A DNA stretch of 64,000 bases from Desulfomicrobium macestii (GCF_014873765.1 NZ_JADBGG010000009.1:62001-126000); one strand, 5' to 3'; positions 52,243 through 62,632 are shown, counted from the stretch's first letter. The notes: generated from the sequence alone by a model not told the origin. Program-made: numbers and translations.

Positions 52243-52322
52243 GGCCGGTCCCTGACCGGCCTCTCGCGTTTGGCTATCCCGTAGCATAGCAAACCGGCCG
52301 GTCCCTGACCGGCCTTTCTTTT
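52243..52322 (+). terminator. Duplicated terminator hairpin after the tRNA cluster
   Basis: The same 19-nt hairpin, GGCCGGTCCCTGACCGGCC (7-bp stem), occurs at 52243-52261 and 52296-52314. The second is followed by TTTCTTTT and looks like the effective terminator. Confidence 0.8.
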
Positions 52323-52343
52323 GCCCAAAATATGTCCGGGGCC

Positions 52344-52371
52344 AAAAAAAAGCTCCCGGAAGGGAGCTTTG
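52344..52371 (-). terminator. Terminator of the small minus-strand gene
   Basis: AAAGCTCCC and GGGAGCTTT form a 9-bp stem around a GGAA/TTCC loop; on the minus strand it is followed by a T7 run. It sits just after the stop codon of the 69-residue gene at 52392. Confidence 0.8.
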
Positions 52372-52391
52372 GAGCGCAGAAGGCAGGAACT

Positions 52392-52601
52392 TTATATTTC
52401 GCCCATGGAGTGGCGCAACCTGAGTTCGTTCAGGATGGCGTTTTCGTAGTGCATTGACGGCGGCTCTTCGTGTTCCGTGGGTTCGAGATAGCGGTCGAGC
52501 ATCTGGCTTTCTTCCCAGAAATCGAGCAACTCGTCGTTGCCGAGGATCTTGAGCTGGTCTTCCAGGGTGAAGGGATCCTCATTGGGAAGGAATCGTGCCA
52601 T
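52392..52601 (-). CDS. Small acidic hypothetical protein
   Basis: 69 residues. AAGGAG lies 7 bp before ATG 52601 and a clear terminator follows, so it is likely a real gene. Acidic and helical (FTLEDQLKILGNDELLDFWEES), no known motif. Function unknown. Between it and mfd (52602-52879) I see no other gene. Confidence 0.75.
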   Translation of the reverse strand: MARFLPNEDPFTLEDQLKILGNDELLDFWEESQMLDRYLEPTEHEEPPSMHYENAILNELRLRHSMGEI

Positions 52602-52879
52602 GAACTGCTCCTTGGACGTGAATGGTGAACGGTTAGGTACGGATCGACCAATACGCACCCGCTTCAGACCTGTCCACCAAAATGTCCGGCATTGGCGGTA
52701 CTCTTTGCGGGAGGCTGTCCGCGTCGCGCGCAAGTGCTTGACCTTGCCTCTCTTTTGGGCAACGTAAAACGATTCTGTGCAAAGAGGTCAAGCGCCTGTT
52801 CGCACATGGCCATGGCTCCAAGCCGCTCCTTCCCGGGGGCGGCTTTTCCCCGTTGCTTTCAATCCGGACCGGTCGTCAC

Positions 52880-55800
52880 GTGATCATTCCCCAAGCCTTG
52901 CAGAAGCTTATCGACGGAGCAGAGCGTCAAACCAGAATCTTCAAGAGCGGTCCCGCCTCGCAGATGTATCTGGCCCAGGCGCTGCTCGAAAAGGGTCACA
53001 ATGTCGTGCTGGTGCTGCCGCCGAGCGCGGATCTGCCCCTTTACGATTCCCTGGCGCGCCTCTTTTCGCCCGAGGACAGGAACCTTCCCTTCTGGGAAAG
53101 GCGCTGGCTGCGCTTTCCTCATTATACCGTGGAGGACCCGCGCCGGTCTCCCTGGCCGGAACGATGGCGGGCCCTTTTTGCCCTGGCCCGGAAAAGGCGT
53201 GGGCGCGGAGTGCTGCTGCCGCTTGAAAATCTGATCCAGAAATGGCCGCATCCCGAACTCCTGCAGCGCGAGCATCTGGAGCTGTCGGAGGGCGAGGAGA
53301 TTTCCCAGGAGGATCTCCTGGAGACGCTGGTCAATTGGGGATATGCGCGCGTTTCCATGGTCACCGCCGTGGGCGAGACCTCCCTGCGTGGCGATATCAT
53401 GGATATCTTCTGCCCCGGATATGACCATCCGCTGCGGCTGGAGTTTTTCGGCGACACCCTGGAACGGATCAGGCTCTTTGAACCCATGTCCCAGCGATCG
53501 CGCGCCGATCTCAAATCCCTGACCATCCTGCCCGTGGCCGGATGCATTGGCGCCGATACCTACAGGGAAGAGGCCCGGAGCATGTTCGACGGATGGCTGC
53601 GCCTGGGAGAGATCTCAAAGCCTGTGCGGGCGGAACTTGAAAAGGAGCTTATGCAGGTCCATCCGCACCTGCCGCCGAGCATGTACTATCCCCGGACCGT
53701 GGGCCTTGAGGCCTGGCTGCCCGAAGGAAGCGTGTTTGTCATGGCCGAGGCCCAGGACCTGCGGACCAAGCTCGACGAGACAAGCTGGGCCTGGCAGAAT
53801 TTTTTTCGCGACGACGAGCGGCAATGGCCCCGTCACGGCCTGATCCAGACCCCTGGCGATGTGCGCAAGACCTGGGAGGACAACCGCCAGATCCTCTGCG
53901 AAAGCCTGGTCATGGGCGTGCGCGAGGATGGACTGGACCTGCCCGAAGAGGGGGTGAACTCCTTCGAGGATCTTTTCTGGACTCCGGAAAGCCGCTCCCG
54001 GCCATGGCGGGCGCTGATGCAGGAGCTTGCCGTCTGGCGCAAAACCTACGCCCAGACCATCTTCTGTTTCCATACCGAGCAGTCCCGCAAGAAATTTCTG
54101 CAGCTCGCGGCCCAGGACGATCATGTGCTCAAAACCGAGTACGAGGCTGCGGGCAGGGGGATCTTCGCGTTGGTCGGCTCCCTGGGACACGGCATGCGCC
54201 TGCCCTGGGCCGAGATTCAGATCCTGCCAGAGTCCGTGCTCCAGCCGGGCGCTCCCAAGGCGCAACGCAGCGCGGGCAAGGCATTCAAGGGTCTCGATGC
54301 CTTCGACGAGCTTGAAAGCGGAGACCTTCTGGTCCATCGCGACTACGGCCTGTGCCGGTTTGGAGGCTTGCACCGCATCAAGTTCGGGGATGTAGCCAAC
54401 GACTACCTGCTGTTGCAGTATGATGGCGAGGATCGGCTCTATCTGCCCGTGGACCGCCTGGGGCAGGTGCAGCGCTACAAGGGGCCCGATGGCGCGGCTC
54501 CGGCCCTGGACCGTCTGGGCAGTTCGGCCTGGAGCAAGGCTCGCGAGCGCACCCGCCAGTCCATCGCCAAGATCGCGCGCGATCTGGTAGAGATGTACGC
54601 TTTCCGCAAGATTACCAAGGGATTTCAGTATAATCCCATCTCGGAACTCTACTGGGAATTCGAGGCCAGCTTTGGATTCGAGGAGACCCGCGATCAGGAA
54701 AAGGCCATCGCCGATGTCCTCGCCGACATGGAAAAACCCGAACCCATGGACCGGCTGGTCTGCGGCGATGTGGGTTTCGGCAAGACCGAGGTGGCCCTGC
54801 GCGCGGCCTTCAGGGCGGTCCTGGACGGCAAGCAGGTGGCCTTGCTCTGTCCGACCACCGTCCTGGCCGAGCAGCACTACCAGACCTTCCGGCAGCGCAT
54901 GGAGCCGTTCTCCATCACCGTGGGGCTGCTGAGCCGCTTCGTGCCCGCGGCCGGACAGAAACGGACCCTGGAAGCCGTGCGGCGCGGGCAGGTGGACGTC
55001 CTGATCGGCACCCACCGCATGCTCTCCAAGGACGTGGAGTTCTCCAACCTGGCCCTGCTGATCCTCGACGAGGAACAGCGCTTCGGCGTCAAGCACAAGG
55101 AGCGCATCAAGAAGATGCGTTCGACCATCGACGTCCTGACCCTGACCGCCACGCCCATCCCGCGTACCCTGCAGCTCTCCCTGTCCGGCATTCGCGGCCT
55201 CAGCGTCATCGAGACTCCGCCGCGCGACCGCAAGCCCGTGGAGACTTCCCTGCTGGAGCGCGATCCGGCCCAGCTCAAGGCCATTCTGGAGCGCGAACTG
55301 GCCCGGGGCGGCCAGGTTTTCTGGGTTTACAACAGGGTGCAGGGCCTGGAGCGGGTGGTGGAGTTCGTGTCGTCGCTGGTCCCCGGGGCCCGGGTCGGCA
55401 TGGGTCATGGGCAGATGAAGGCCCAGGACCTTGAAGAAACCATGCACAGGTTCTGGCACGGCGAACTCGACGTGCTCGTGTGCACGGCCATCATCGAGTC
55501 GGGGCTGGATTTTCCCCGCGCCAACACCCTCATCGTCGACCAGGCACAGCTTTTCGGACTGGGGCAGCTTTACCAGCTGCGCGGCCGGGTGGGGCGTTCC
55601 AGCGAGCAGGCCTACGCCTATTTCATCATTCCCGATCTGGACCGCCTGCAGGAGACCTCGCGCAAACGGCTCAAGATCATTCTCGACATGGATTACCTCG
55701 GGGCCGGATTCAAGGTGGCCATGGAGGACCTGCGTCTGCGCGGAGCCGGGAACATCCTCGGCGAAGCCCAGTCCGGGACCATCGGCAAGGTGGGTCTGGA

Positions 55801-56320
55801 CCTCTTTTTGGAGATGCTCGAAGAGGAGGTCACCAGGCTGCGCGGCGGCAAGGTCGAGACGGAGATCGAACCCGAGCTCAACCTCGGCTTCCAGGCCCTC
55901 ATCCCCGAGGAATACGTGGCCGACGGCAAGGAACGGTTGCATTACTACAAGGCTTTGTCCTCCTGTCACGATGAGGGGGCCATCGTAGAAATCGTGGACG
56001 ACATGCGCGACCGCTTCGGCTCCCTGCCCGAGGCGCTGAAAACCTTCGTGGCCGTGCTCATGATCAAGATCGATGCGCGTAGGCTGGGCGCGGTGCGGGT
56101 GGACCTGTTCGAGGAGCGGGCGCTCATCCATTGGGACGAAACCCGGCATAACGTGGACCTCTCCAAGCTCATGGACTGGGTGGGCGAAAATGCCTCCTGC
56201 GCCCGGATTCTGCCGCCGGCCAAGCTGGAGCTGCGCCTTGTCGCCGGGTCCTCGCCGACCCTGGCCATGCATTCGCTCAAGGACATGCTGCTGGTGCTCA
56301 GGGAGCGGATCAAGCTGTGA
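52880..56320 (+). CDS. mfd: Transcription-repair coupling factor Mfd
   Basis: About 1146 residues. Removes RNA polymerase stalled at DNA damage and recruits UvrA. UvrB-like N-terminal region, RNA-polymerase-interacting domain near GDLLVHRDYGLCRFGGL, then a RecG-type translocase: CGDVGFGKTEVALRA (Walker A), LDEEQRFGVKHKE, TATPIPRTLQLSLSG, ESGLDFPRANTLI and YQLRGRVGRS, and a C-terminal TRCF domain. The start is uncertain: GTG 52880 opens the usual sequence, TTG 52853 is the upstream limit, and neither has a clear ribosome site. Confidence 0.95.
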   Translation: MIIPQALQKLIDGAERQTRIFKSGPASQMYLAQALLEKGHNVVLVLPPSADLPLYDSLARLFSPEDRNLPFWERRWLRFPHYTVEDPRRSPWPERWRALFALARKRRGRGVLLPLENLIQKWPHPELLQREHLELSEGEEISQEDLLETLVNWGYARVSMVTAVGETSLRGDIMDIFCPGYDHPLRLEFFGDTLERIRLFEPMSQRSRADLKSLTILPVAGCIGADTYREEARSMFDGWLRLGEISKPVRAELEKELMQVHPHLPPSMYYPRTVGLEAWLPEGSVFVMAEAQDLRTKLDETSWAWQNFFRDDERQWPRHGLIQTPGDVRKTWEDNRQILCESLVMGVREDGLDLPEEGVNSFEDLFWTPESRSRPWRALMQELAVWRKTYAQTIFCFHTEQSRKKFLQLAAQDDHVLKTEYEAAGRGIFALVGSLGHGMRLPWAEIQILPESVLQPGAPKAQRSAGKAFKGLDAFDELESGDLLVHRDYGLCRFGGLHRIKFGDVANDYLLLQYDGEDRLYLPVDRLGQVQRYKGPDGAAPALDRLGSSAWSKARERTRQSIAKIARDLVEMYAFRKITKGFQYNPISELYWEFEASFGFEETRDQEKAIADVLADMEKPEPMDRLVCGDVGFGKTEVALRAAFRAVLDGKQVALLCPTTVLAEQHYQTFRQRMEPFSITVGLLSRFVPAAGQKRTLEAVRRGQVDVLIGTHRMLSKDVEFSNLALLILDEEQRFGVKHKERIKKMRSTIDVLTLTATPIPRTLQLSLSGIRGLSVIETPPRDRKPVETSLLERDPAQLKAILERELARGGQVFWVYNRVQGLERVVEFVSSLVPGARVGMGHGQMKAQDLEETMHRFWHGELDVLVCTAIIESGLDFPRANTLIVDQAQLFGLGQLYQLRGRVGRSSEQAYAYFIIPDLDRLQETSRKRLKIILDMDYLGAGFKVAMEDLRLRGAGNILGEAQSGTIGKVGLDLFLEMLEEEVTRLRGGKVETEIEPELNLGFQALIPEEYVADGKERLHYYKALSSCHDEGAIVEIVDDMRDRFGSLPEALKTFVAVLMIKIDARRLGAVRVDLFEERALIHWDETRHNVDLSKLMDWVGENASCARILPPAKLELRLVAGSSPTLAMHSLKDMLLVLRERIKL

Positions 56321-56515
56321 AGGGCCGTGCCGGGGGCTTCCCAAGTTTGAACTGGACTCGGTCAGGACTGAAGGGTAGTACGTTGGGCGCATTGTCAACT
56401 TTGTCGCGAGCAGCCGGACGGTTTTTCGGGCGCCTTCTTAACAGGCCCGGATAATGATGCGCGGGGCATGGGGGCTTGCGATGTTCCTCAAAAATAATAA
56501 AATGAGACCTGATTT

Positions 56516-57433
56516 ATGAAAAAATGCGGTATTCGTGCTGTTTTGGTGCTTTCTCTTCTCTTTGTCCTCGCGGGCCTCGGACAGGCCGCGCAGCTGGTCG
56601 ATCGCATCGTGGCCGTGGTCAATGGCGAGATCATCACCTTTCAGGACTTGCAGCAGCAGATCCGTCTTGTCATAGGGCAGACCCCAGATCCCGAAACGGC
56701 CGGAAAAATCGCTCCCCAGGTGCTCGACGACATGATCGACGGGATCATCCTGCGTCAGGAAGCGCAGCGGCTCAAGATCGAGGTCTCCGATTCCGAGGTG
56801 GAGAACGAAATCCGCCAGTTCAAGGCCAGGCGCCGTTTGACTGAAGAGGATTTCGAGCGCACGTTGCGTCTTCAGGGCCTGACCCCCGAACAGTTCAAGG
56901 AGCGCAGTCGCGAAGACATCATCAAGCACAAGATGCTCGGCTACATGGTGCGCCGCAAGGTCGTGGTCACCCAGGAAGAGATTGACGCCTACAAGGCCCG
57001 GAACAGCGCTGAGCTGACCACCGAACGCATCGTGGACGTGCAGATGCTCGTGCTCGTGGACGAGGAGCGCGCCAATTCTCTTTGGAAGTCGCTCAGCGCC
57101 GGAGAAATCAGCCTGGATGAGGCCGTGGCGCAATATTCCATCGGCCCCAAGGTCGACAATGGCGTCATGAGCGATGTGCGTTGGCGGGAATTGGCCGAAC
57201 CATGGCGCGAAGGCCTGCGGGATCTGGATGCGGGCGAGATGGGCAAGCCATTTCTGATCGAGGACAAATGGGTCATCCTGAAACTGCTGAATCGTCGGGA
57301 CGGGGCGCGTCAGGAACAGGCGGCCATGGATGAAGAGGTGCGGGAAGCCATCATGCGTCCCAAACTCGAAGAGCGCTTCAAGGAATACATGAATGGCTTG
57401 CGCGGCAAGGCCATCATCCAGAAGAAGCTTTAG
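56516..57433 (+). CDS. SurA-like periplasmic chaperone/peptidyl-prolyl isomerase
   Basis: 305 residues. A signal peptide ends at GLGQAAQ. SurA N-terminal chaperone domain (VDRIVAVVNGEIITFQDL, EAQRLKIEVSDSEVENEI, FKERSREDIIKHKML), then one parvulin-like domain (about 165-265) with weakened motifs. It should help outer membrane proteins fold in the periplasm. Shorter than E. coli SurA, having one isomerase domain rather than two. The 195 bp before it shows no gene. rodZ follows 39 bp later. Confidence 0.88.
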   Translation: MKKCGIRAVLVLSLLFVLAGLGQAAQLVDRIVAVVNGEIITFQDLQQQIRLVIGQTPDPETAGKIAPQVLDDMIDGIILRQEAQRLKIEVSDSEVENEIRQFKARRRLTEEDFERTLRLQGLTPEQFKERSREDIIKHKMLGYMVRRKVVVTQEEIDAYKARNSAELTTERIVDVQMLVLVDEERANSLWKSLSAGEISLDEAVAQYSIGPKVDNGVMSDVRWRELAEPWREGLRDLDAGEMGKPFLIEDKWVILKLLNRRDGARQEQAAMDEEVREAIMRPKLEERFKEYMNGLRGKAIIQKKL

Positions 57434-57472
57434 GTCTGCGTTTCGACAAACCATGCATGGAGTTTCCAGAAT

Positions 57473-58408
57473 ATGGATTTGATTGAGATCGGAACGGCAC
57501 TGCGCGAAGGCCGGGAACAAAAAGGGCTGACAGTCGAGGCGGTCGAAGAGAAGACCAAGATCGCCCCTTCCGTCATTATCGCCCTTGAAGAAGGCAACAG
57601 CGCCAGGTTTCCTCACGCAGTCTATGCCAGGGGTTTCGTGCGGAGTTACGCCTTGCTGCTGGGATTGGACGCGCAGGAATTGTGCGCTCATTTCAGTCGT
57701 GAATACCCCGTGCCCAAGGACAACGACCAGTCGGAATCCCATGCGCCCCATATTCACGTGAAGATGCACGATTCGGGCAGCGTCGTGACCACCGTGCGCA
57801 TCGCCGCGATTCTGGGCATCCTGCTCCTCGGGGCCTTGGGCTGGTATGTTTTCGATCACTATCGTTCCCAGGTTCCCGAGGCTCCCGCCCCGGTTGAAGA
57901 AGAACTGACCCCGCCCGCTCCTCCGGCGGAAGTCTTGCCGTCGGGTTCCCTGCCCGCTCCCATGACCCAGATGCAGGAAGTGGCGGCCACACCGGCGGAA
58001 GAGTCCGCTGCGGACACGGTCGCCACCTCTGGTGAAGCGCTGAATGCCACCGCCGAGACGTCCCCCCCTGCCGAGCAAGAGGTCGCCCCGGAGCCGCTGC
58101 AGGCTGCCGTAAAGGAATCGGTCGTCGAAGAGGTGCAGGAAGCCAAGACGGAACAGCCCGCCGCTGCCGAGCCCGTCAGGGAGCGCAACCTGCGCATCGT
58201 GGCTCATTCCGCGAGTTGGCTGCAGGCGCGGCCCGACGACAAGATCCTGGATTATTTCCTGCGCAAGGGCGAAACGGCCACCATCAATTTCAGCAAGTCC
58301 CTGAGCATCAAGTTCGGCAACGCGGGCGGGGTCAAGCTTGAGCTCGACGGCCAGCCCTATCCCTTCGAGGGGGCGCTTGGCGAGGTCAAGACCCTGGTTG
58401 TGGAGTAG
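57473..58408 (+). CDS. RodZ-like cytoskeletal/transcription-like membrane protein
   Basis: 311 residues. N-terminal Xre-type helix-turn-helix of the HTH_25 class (about 5-70: LREGREQKGLTVEAVEEKT, YARGFVRSYALLLGLD), one membrane helix about 105-125, a Pro/Ala/Glu-rich periplasmic linker, and a C-terminal DUF4115 beta domain (about 235-310). This is the RodZ layout, linking MreB to the rod complex. Flanked by surA-like and recO genes. Confidence 0.88.
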   Translation: MDLIEIGTALREGREQKGLTVEAVEEKTKIAPSVIIALEEGNSARFPHAVYARGFVRSYALLLGLDAQELCAHFSREYPVPKDNDQSESHAPHIHVKMHDSGSVVTTVRIAAILGILLLGALGWYVFDHYRSQVPEAPAPVEEELTPPAPPAEVLPSGSLPAPMTQMQEVAATPAEESAADTVATSGEALNATAETSPPAEQEVAPEPLQAAVKESVVEEVQEAKTEQPAAAEPVRERNLRIVAHSASWLQARPDDKILDYFLRKGETATINFSKSLSIKFGNAGGVKLELDGQPYPFEGALGEVKTLVVE

Positions 58409-58438
58409 GCGCGGCAGGCGTGGGACCGGGGATGGTAC

Positions 58439-59182
58439 ATGGAATTTTCTGAAAAGGTCCTGGTGCTGCGGGTGGGCACTTTTCGAGAAGCGGACTGCTG
58501 GGTCCGTTTTTTTTCTCCCACGCACGGCCTCCTGACCGCTTTCGCCTTTGGCGGACGCCGTAGCCGCAAGCGTTTCTGCGGCTGCCTGGATCAGCTCAGT
58601 CTGGTCCATTTTCGTGTCAGCCAGGGCCGGCAGGAGTATTTGTGTCTGCAGGAGGGCACGCTCATCAACGGCTTCGGGGAGCTCAAGCGCGACCTCAAGA
58701 AGCTCGGCATGGTCAGCAACTGCGTGCGTTTTTTCGAATCCCTGCCATTCAGTCCGGACGGCTACGCCCCGGCTCACGAGCTTTTGCTTGAGACTCTCGA
58801 AGCCCTGGACGAGGAGCGGCCGGGATCATGGTTCATCCCGCTCATGTTCCGCGCCAAGATGGCCTTCTCCCAGGGCTATCAGCCGGATCTGCAGCGGTGC
58901 CGTCAGTGCGGAGGGCCTCTTGACGCCCATCACCGCGCCGTGTTCGCCGTGCAGGAAGGCGGCCTTTACTGCCTGCGCTGTCCTTCCGGCGGCGGAGCCA
59001 AAATTTCCACTTCCCGCGAAACCTTGAGTCTGCTTCATGGCCTGGCCCGTTCCGGTCCCAGGGAATGGGCGGACTGGGTGCCTTCGGCCAAGGTGCGGGA
59101 AGAGTGCGTCCGCCTGGTGGACGCTTTTGTTCAATGTCATCTTGGCCTGACCTGCGAAGGCAACCGTTTTGTGCGGAGCTGA
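58439..59182 (+). CDS. recO: DNA repair protein RecO
   Basis: 247 residues. OB-fold N terminus (KVLVLRVGTFREADCWVRFF, GLLTAFAFGGRRSRKRF), helical middle and zinc-binding region (CRQCGGPL, LYCLRC). RecO helps load RecA on SSB-coated DNA with RecR. It starts 30 bp after rodZ and ends 30 bp before glyQ. Confidence 0.94.
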   Translation: MEFSEKVLVLRVGTFREADCWVRFFSPTHGLLTAFAFGGRRSRKRFCGCLDQLSLVHFRVSQGRQEYLCLQEGTLINGFGELKRDLKKLGMVSNCVRFFESLPFSPDGYAPAHELLLETLEALDEERPGSWFIPLMFRAKMAFSQGYQPDLQRCRQCGGPLDAHHRAVFAVQEGGLYCLRCPSGGGAKISTSRETLSLLHGLARSGPREWADWVPSAKVREECVRLVDAFVQCHLGLTCEGNRFVRS

Positions 59183-59212
59183 GCGGAATGGATCCCTTTT
59201 AAGGAGCTGTGC

Positions 59213-60082
59213 ATGAATTTTCAGGACGTCATTACCAACCTGCAGCGTTTCTGGGCCGATCAGGGCTGTGTGCTGCAGTTTCCATACGACATGGAAGTCG
59301 GGGCGGGGACGTTCAACCCGTCTACTTTTTTGCGGGTGCTCGGTCCCGAGCCCTGGAAGGTGGCCTATCCCGAATCCACCCGCAGGCCCACGGACGGGCG
59401 CTACGGCGAAAACCCGAACCGCCTGCAGCATTATTTTCAGTTCCAGGTCATCTTGAAGCCGTCTCCGGCCAATGTTCTGGAACTCTACCTGGACAGCCTC
59501 GGCGTTCTGGGCATCGACAAGCACGTTCATGACATCCGTTTTGTCGAGGACGACTGGGAGAGTCCGACGCTTGGCGCCTGGGGACTGGGCTGGGAAGTAT
59601 GGCTCAACGGCATGGAGGTGACCCAGTTCACCTATTTTCAGCAGGTCGGCGGCATCAATCTTGAGCCCATCAGCTGCGAGATCACCTATGGCGTGGAGCG
59701 GCTGTGCATGTATCTGCAGGAGAAGGAATCGGTCTACGATCTGGCCTGGAATGATCACGTGACCTACGGCCAGGTCTATCATCAGGCCGAGGTTGAACAT
59801 TCCAAGTACAATTTCGATCACTCCGATCAGGAGATGCTGCTGGGATTCTTCAATTCCTGCGAGGCCGAGAGCGCGAAACTCTGTGAAGCCGGGCTGCCCT
59901 GGCCCGCCTATGATTTCTGCCTGAAATGCTCCCACACCTTCAATCTGCTCGATGCGCGCGGTGCGATTTCGATCACGGAGCGGGCCAAGTACATCGCCCG
60001 GGTCCGGGCCCTGGCATCGAATGTGGCCAGGCTTTACGTCGAGCAGCGCGAGGCCATGGGGCATCCGCTTCTGGTATCCTAA
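59213..60082 (+). CDS. glyQ: Glycyl-tRNA synthetase alpha subunit
   Basis: 289 residues, class II catalytic subunit of the alpha2beta2 enzyme. The characteristic [39 protein letters not shown]-like segment, and [20 protein letters not shown] are present. AAGGAG before the ATG. Paired with glyS 36 bp downstream; two tRNA-Gly genes lie at 52 kb. Confidence 0.97.
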   Translation: MNFQDVITNLQRFWADQGCVLQFPYDMEVGAGTFNPSTFLRVLGPEPWKVAYPESTRRPTDGRYGENPNRLQHYFQFQVILKPSPANVLELYLDSLGVLGIDKHVHDIRFVEDDWESPTLGAWGLGWEVWLNGMEVTQFTYFQQVGGINLEPISCEITYGVERLCMYLQEKESVYDLAWNDHVTYGQVYHQAEVEHSKYNFDHSDQEMLLGFFNSCEAESAKLCEAGLPWPAYDFCLKCSHTFNLLDARGAISITERAKYIARVRALASNVARLYVEQREAMGHPLLVS

Positions 60083-60118
60083 CCGTCCCGTTTCGGGCTT
60101 TTTGATAGGGAGTTTTTT

Positions 60119-62200
60119 ATGAGGCATTTTGTTCTTGAAATCGGCGTGGAGGAAATGCCGGCGCGCTTCCTGCCGCTCCTGGACCGGGAACTGGCGGAAC
60201 GTTTTTCGGTCCTGCTCACGGAAGCGGGGCTTGAATTCGGTCGCGTCGCCACGGCTTCCACCCCCCGGCGGTTGGTGGTGGACATTTCCGGCCTGGCCGA
60301 AGTGCAGAAGACCGAGGAGATCGTCGTTTCCGGCCCTCCCGCGCGCATCGCCTTCGACGAAGCGGGCAATCCGACCAAGGCTGGACTGGGTTTTGCCAAG
60401 TCACAGAACGTGGAATTCGATCAGATCCATGTGGAAAAGACGGACAAGGGCGAGTATCTGGCCCTCAAAAAGACCGTCGGCGGGCGCCTGGCCTCCGAGA
60501 TTCTGGCCGAGACCTGTCTGGGGATTTTGCCGAATCTGACTTTTCCCAAGAAAATGCAGTGGATGGGCAAGGAGTGCACCTTTGGTCGCCCTGTGCGCTG
60601 GATTCTGGCCATGCTCGACGACCGGATCGTGCCCTTTTCCTTCGCCGGCCTTGACGCATCCGATCAGACCCGTGGCCATCGGGTCATGGGCCCCGGCCCG
60701 TTCACCGTTCCCCACGCCGACGAATACGCCCGAATTCTCAACGATAGCGGCAAGGTCATTCTCGACGCGGCCGACCGCAAGCAGGCCATCAGGGCCGAAG
60801 GCGATCGCCTGGCGGCGGAGGTGGGCGGCAGCGTGGAATGGCTTGATTCCCTGCTCGATCAGGTCGCCAATCTGGTCGAGACGCCTCGCGCCATGCTCGG
60901 CGGATTTCACGAGAAATTTCTGGAGCTCCCGGCCGAGGTCCTGCTGACCAGCATGGAAACGCACCAGAAGAGTTTTGGCCTGCGCGGCGCGGACGGGAAT
61001 CTGCTGCCGTATTTCCTGACTGCGGCCAACATCGAGTCGCGTGAACCTGCGCTGGTGCGCAAGGGGTGGGAGAGGGTGCTTCGCGCCCGCCTGGAGGACG
61101 CCCGTTTCTTCTGGGAGGCCGACTGCGCCGCGACCTTCGACCATTGGCTGGACAAGCTCGACAAGGTCATTTTCATCGGTCCTTTGGGAACCATGGGCAT
61201 GAAGACGCGCCGGCTCGAAAAGCTTGCGGCATTCATCGCCTCCGTCGTCGCCCCGGAACTTGGCGAGTCCATGGCCCGCGCCGGACGCCTCTCCAAGGCC
61301 GATCTGGTCTCGGAGATGGTTTACGAATTCGACGACCTGCAAGGCAAGATGGGCGGCATCTACGCCCGGCGCAAAGGGGAAAGCGAGACCGTGGCCGAGG
61401 CGCTCTACGAGCAGTACCTGCCCGCCGGTCAGGATTCGCCGCTGCCTTCAAGCATGGCCGGAGCAATTCTGTCCCTGGCCGACAAGCTCGACAATCTGGC
61501 GGGCTGCTTCGGGCTTGGCATGGTGCCCACGGGCGCTGCCGACCCCTACGCGCTGCGTCGCAGCGCCCTTGGCGCGTGTCGCATCATCCTGGAAATGGGC
61601 CTTCGGGTGGACATCGAGATCCTGCTGCGCGAAGCCCAGAAAGGCTACTCCGACGTGAGCTGGAAGTTCGGCGAGGAAGAGGCCCTGGAAAAGCTCATGG
61701 ACTTCTTCGGACAGCGCCTGCGCGCCTACTGGAACGCCAAGGGCATCCCGACCCTGGTGCTTGAGGCGGCCATGGCTCCCGGTTTCGCGGACATCCACGA
61801 CACCTGGCTGCGTGTTCGCGCCCTTGCGGACTTCAGCCGCGAAGATGATTTCGAGGCTTCGGTTCTGACCTTCAAGCGTGCGGCGAACATCATCCGTAAA
61901 CAGGCCGATCAGGATCTTTCCGGGACAGTGCGTGAGGATCTTCTTGAGATCGATGCAGAGAAATCATTCTGGTCCACGCTGCAGGCGATCGAGCCTGTCT
62001 GGGCTGAACTGGCGGCCACGGAGGACTATCCGAGCATGCTGTCCCGCCTGCGGGTGCTGCGGCCGGCCGTGGATGAATTCTTCGACGGGGTCATGGTCAT
62101 GTGCGAAGATCCCGGACTGCGCGCCAATCGCCTGAATCTGCTTTATCGCCTGGTCAATACCCTGGGGCGCGTCGCGGATTTCGGAAAATTCCAGGTCTAG
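60119..62200 (+). CDS. glyS: Glycyl-tRNA synthetase beta subunit
   Basis: 693 residues, the normal size. FVLEIGVEEMPARFLP opens the protein; PKKMQWMGKECTFGRPVRW and METHQKSFGLRG are typical. The HD-like region and a C-terminal DALR-type anticodon-binding domain (about 580-690) follow. It binds tRNA-Gly and is needed for charging by GlyQ. Confidence 0.97.
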   Translation: MRHFVLEIGVEEMPARFLPLLDRELAERFSVLLTEAGLEFGRVATASTPRRLVVDISGLAEVQKTEEIVVSGPPARIAFDEAGNPTKAGLGFAKSQNVEFDQIHVEKTDKGEYLALKKTVGGRLASEILAETCLGILPNLTFPKKMQWMGKECTFGRPVRWILAMLDDRIVPFSFAGLDASDQTRGHRVMGPGPFTVPHADEYARILNDSGKVILDAADRKQAIRAEGDRLAAEVGGSVEWLDSLLDQVANLVETPRAMLGGFHEKFLELPAEVLLTSMETHQKSFGLRGADGNLLPYFLTAANIESREPALVRKGWERVLRARLEDARFFWEADCAATFDHWLDKLDKVIFIGPLGTMGMKTRRLEKLAAFIASVVAPELGESMARAGRLSKADLVSEMVYEFDDLQGKMGGIYARRKGESETVAEALYEQYLPAGQDSPLPSSMAGAILSLADKLDNLAGCFGLGMVPTGAADPYALRRSALGACRIILEMGLRVDIEILLREAQKGYSDVSWKFGEEEALEKLMDFFGQRLRAYWNAKGIPTLVLEAAMAPGFADIHDTWLRVRALADFSREDDFEASVLTFKRAANIIRKQADQDLSGTVREDLLEIDAEKSFWSTLQAIEPVWAELAATEDYPSMLSRLRVLRPAVDEFFDGVMVMCEDPGLRANRLNLLYRLVNTLGRVADFGKFQV

Positions 62201-62308
62201 GCTACCCAAGGCTTGACAGATCGCGAATGCTTCGGCTAATGACGCCGGATTGCAGAGGCATCTTGATGCTGATAGAAACACGCGTTTAATTTGAGAAGGA
62301 GTTATATT

Positions 62309-62569
62309 TTGGCCAATCACAAGTCTGCCCTGAAGAGACACCGCCAGAGCCTGAAGGCTCGCGAGCGCAACAGAATGATGAAAACTCGGGTGAAGAACGC
62401 CACAAAGGCTTTGCATGCAGCCATCGAGTCCAACGACAACGAAGCCGTCGCAAACGCCCTGAAGAACGTCACCTCCATTCTGGACAAGGCCGCGAGCAAG
62501 AAGATCGTGCACTGGCGTACCGCAGCCAGAAAGATTTCCAGGCTCTCCGTGGCCTCGAACAAAATCTAG
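62309..62569 (+). CDS. rpsT: Ribosomal protein bS20
   Basis: 86 residues from TTG 62309, preceded by AAGGAG at 7 bp. The sequence ANHKSALKRHRQSLKARERN is a classic S20 start; no ATG gives a fitting N terminus. Basic and helical throughout. A non-ATG start is also known for E. coli rpsT, where it supports autoregulation. A terminator follows. Confidence 0.96.
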   Translation: MANHKSALKRHRQSLKARERNRMMKTRVKNATKALHAAIESNDNEAVANALKNVTSILDKAASKKIVHWRTAARKISRLSVASNKI

Positions 62570-62600
62570 TCACTCTACGCCTTCAATTCAGTCACGAAAG

Positions 62601-62632
62601 CCCGTCATGATGCTGCATGACGGGTTTTTTGT
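62601..62632 (+). terminator. Terminator of rpsT
   Basis: CCCGTCATG pairs with CATGACGGG around a short loop, followed by six T and, after a G, more T. Confidence 0.88.
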
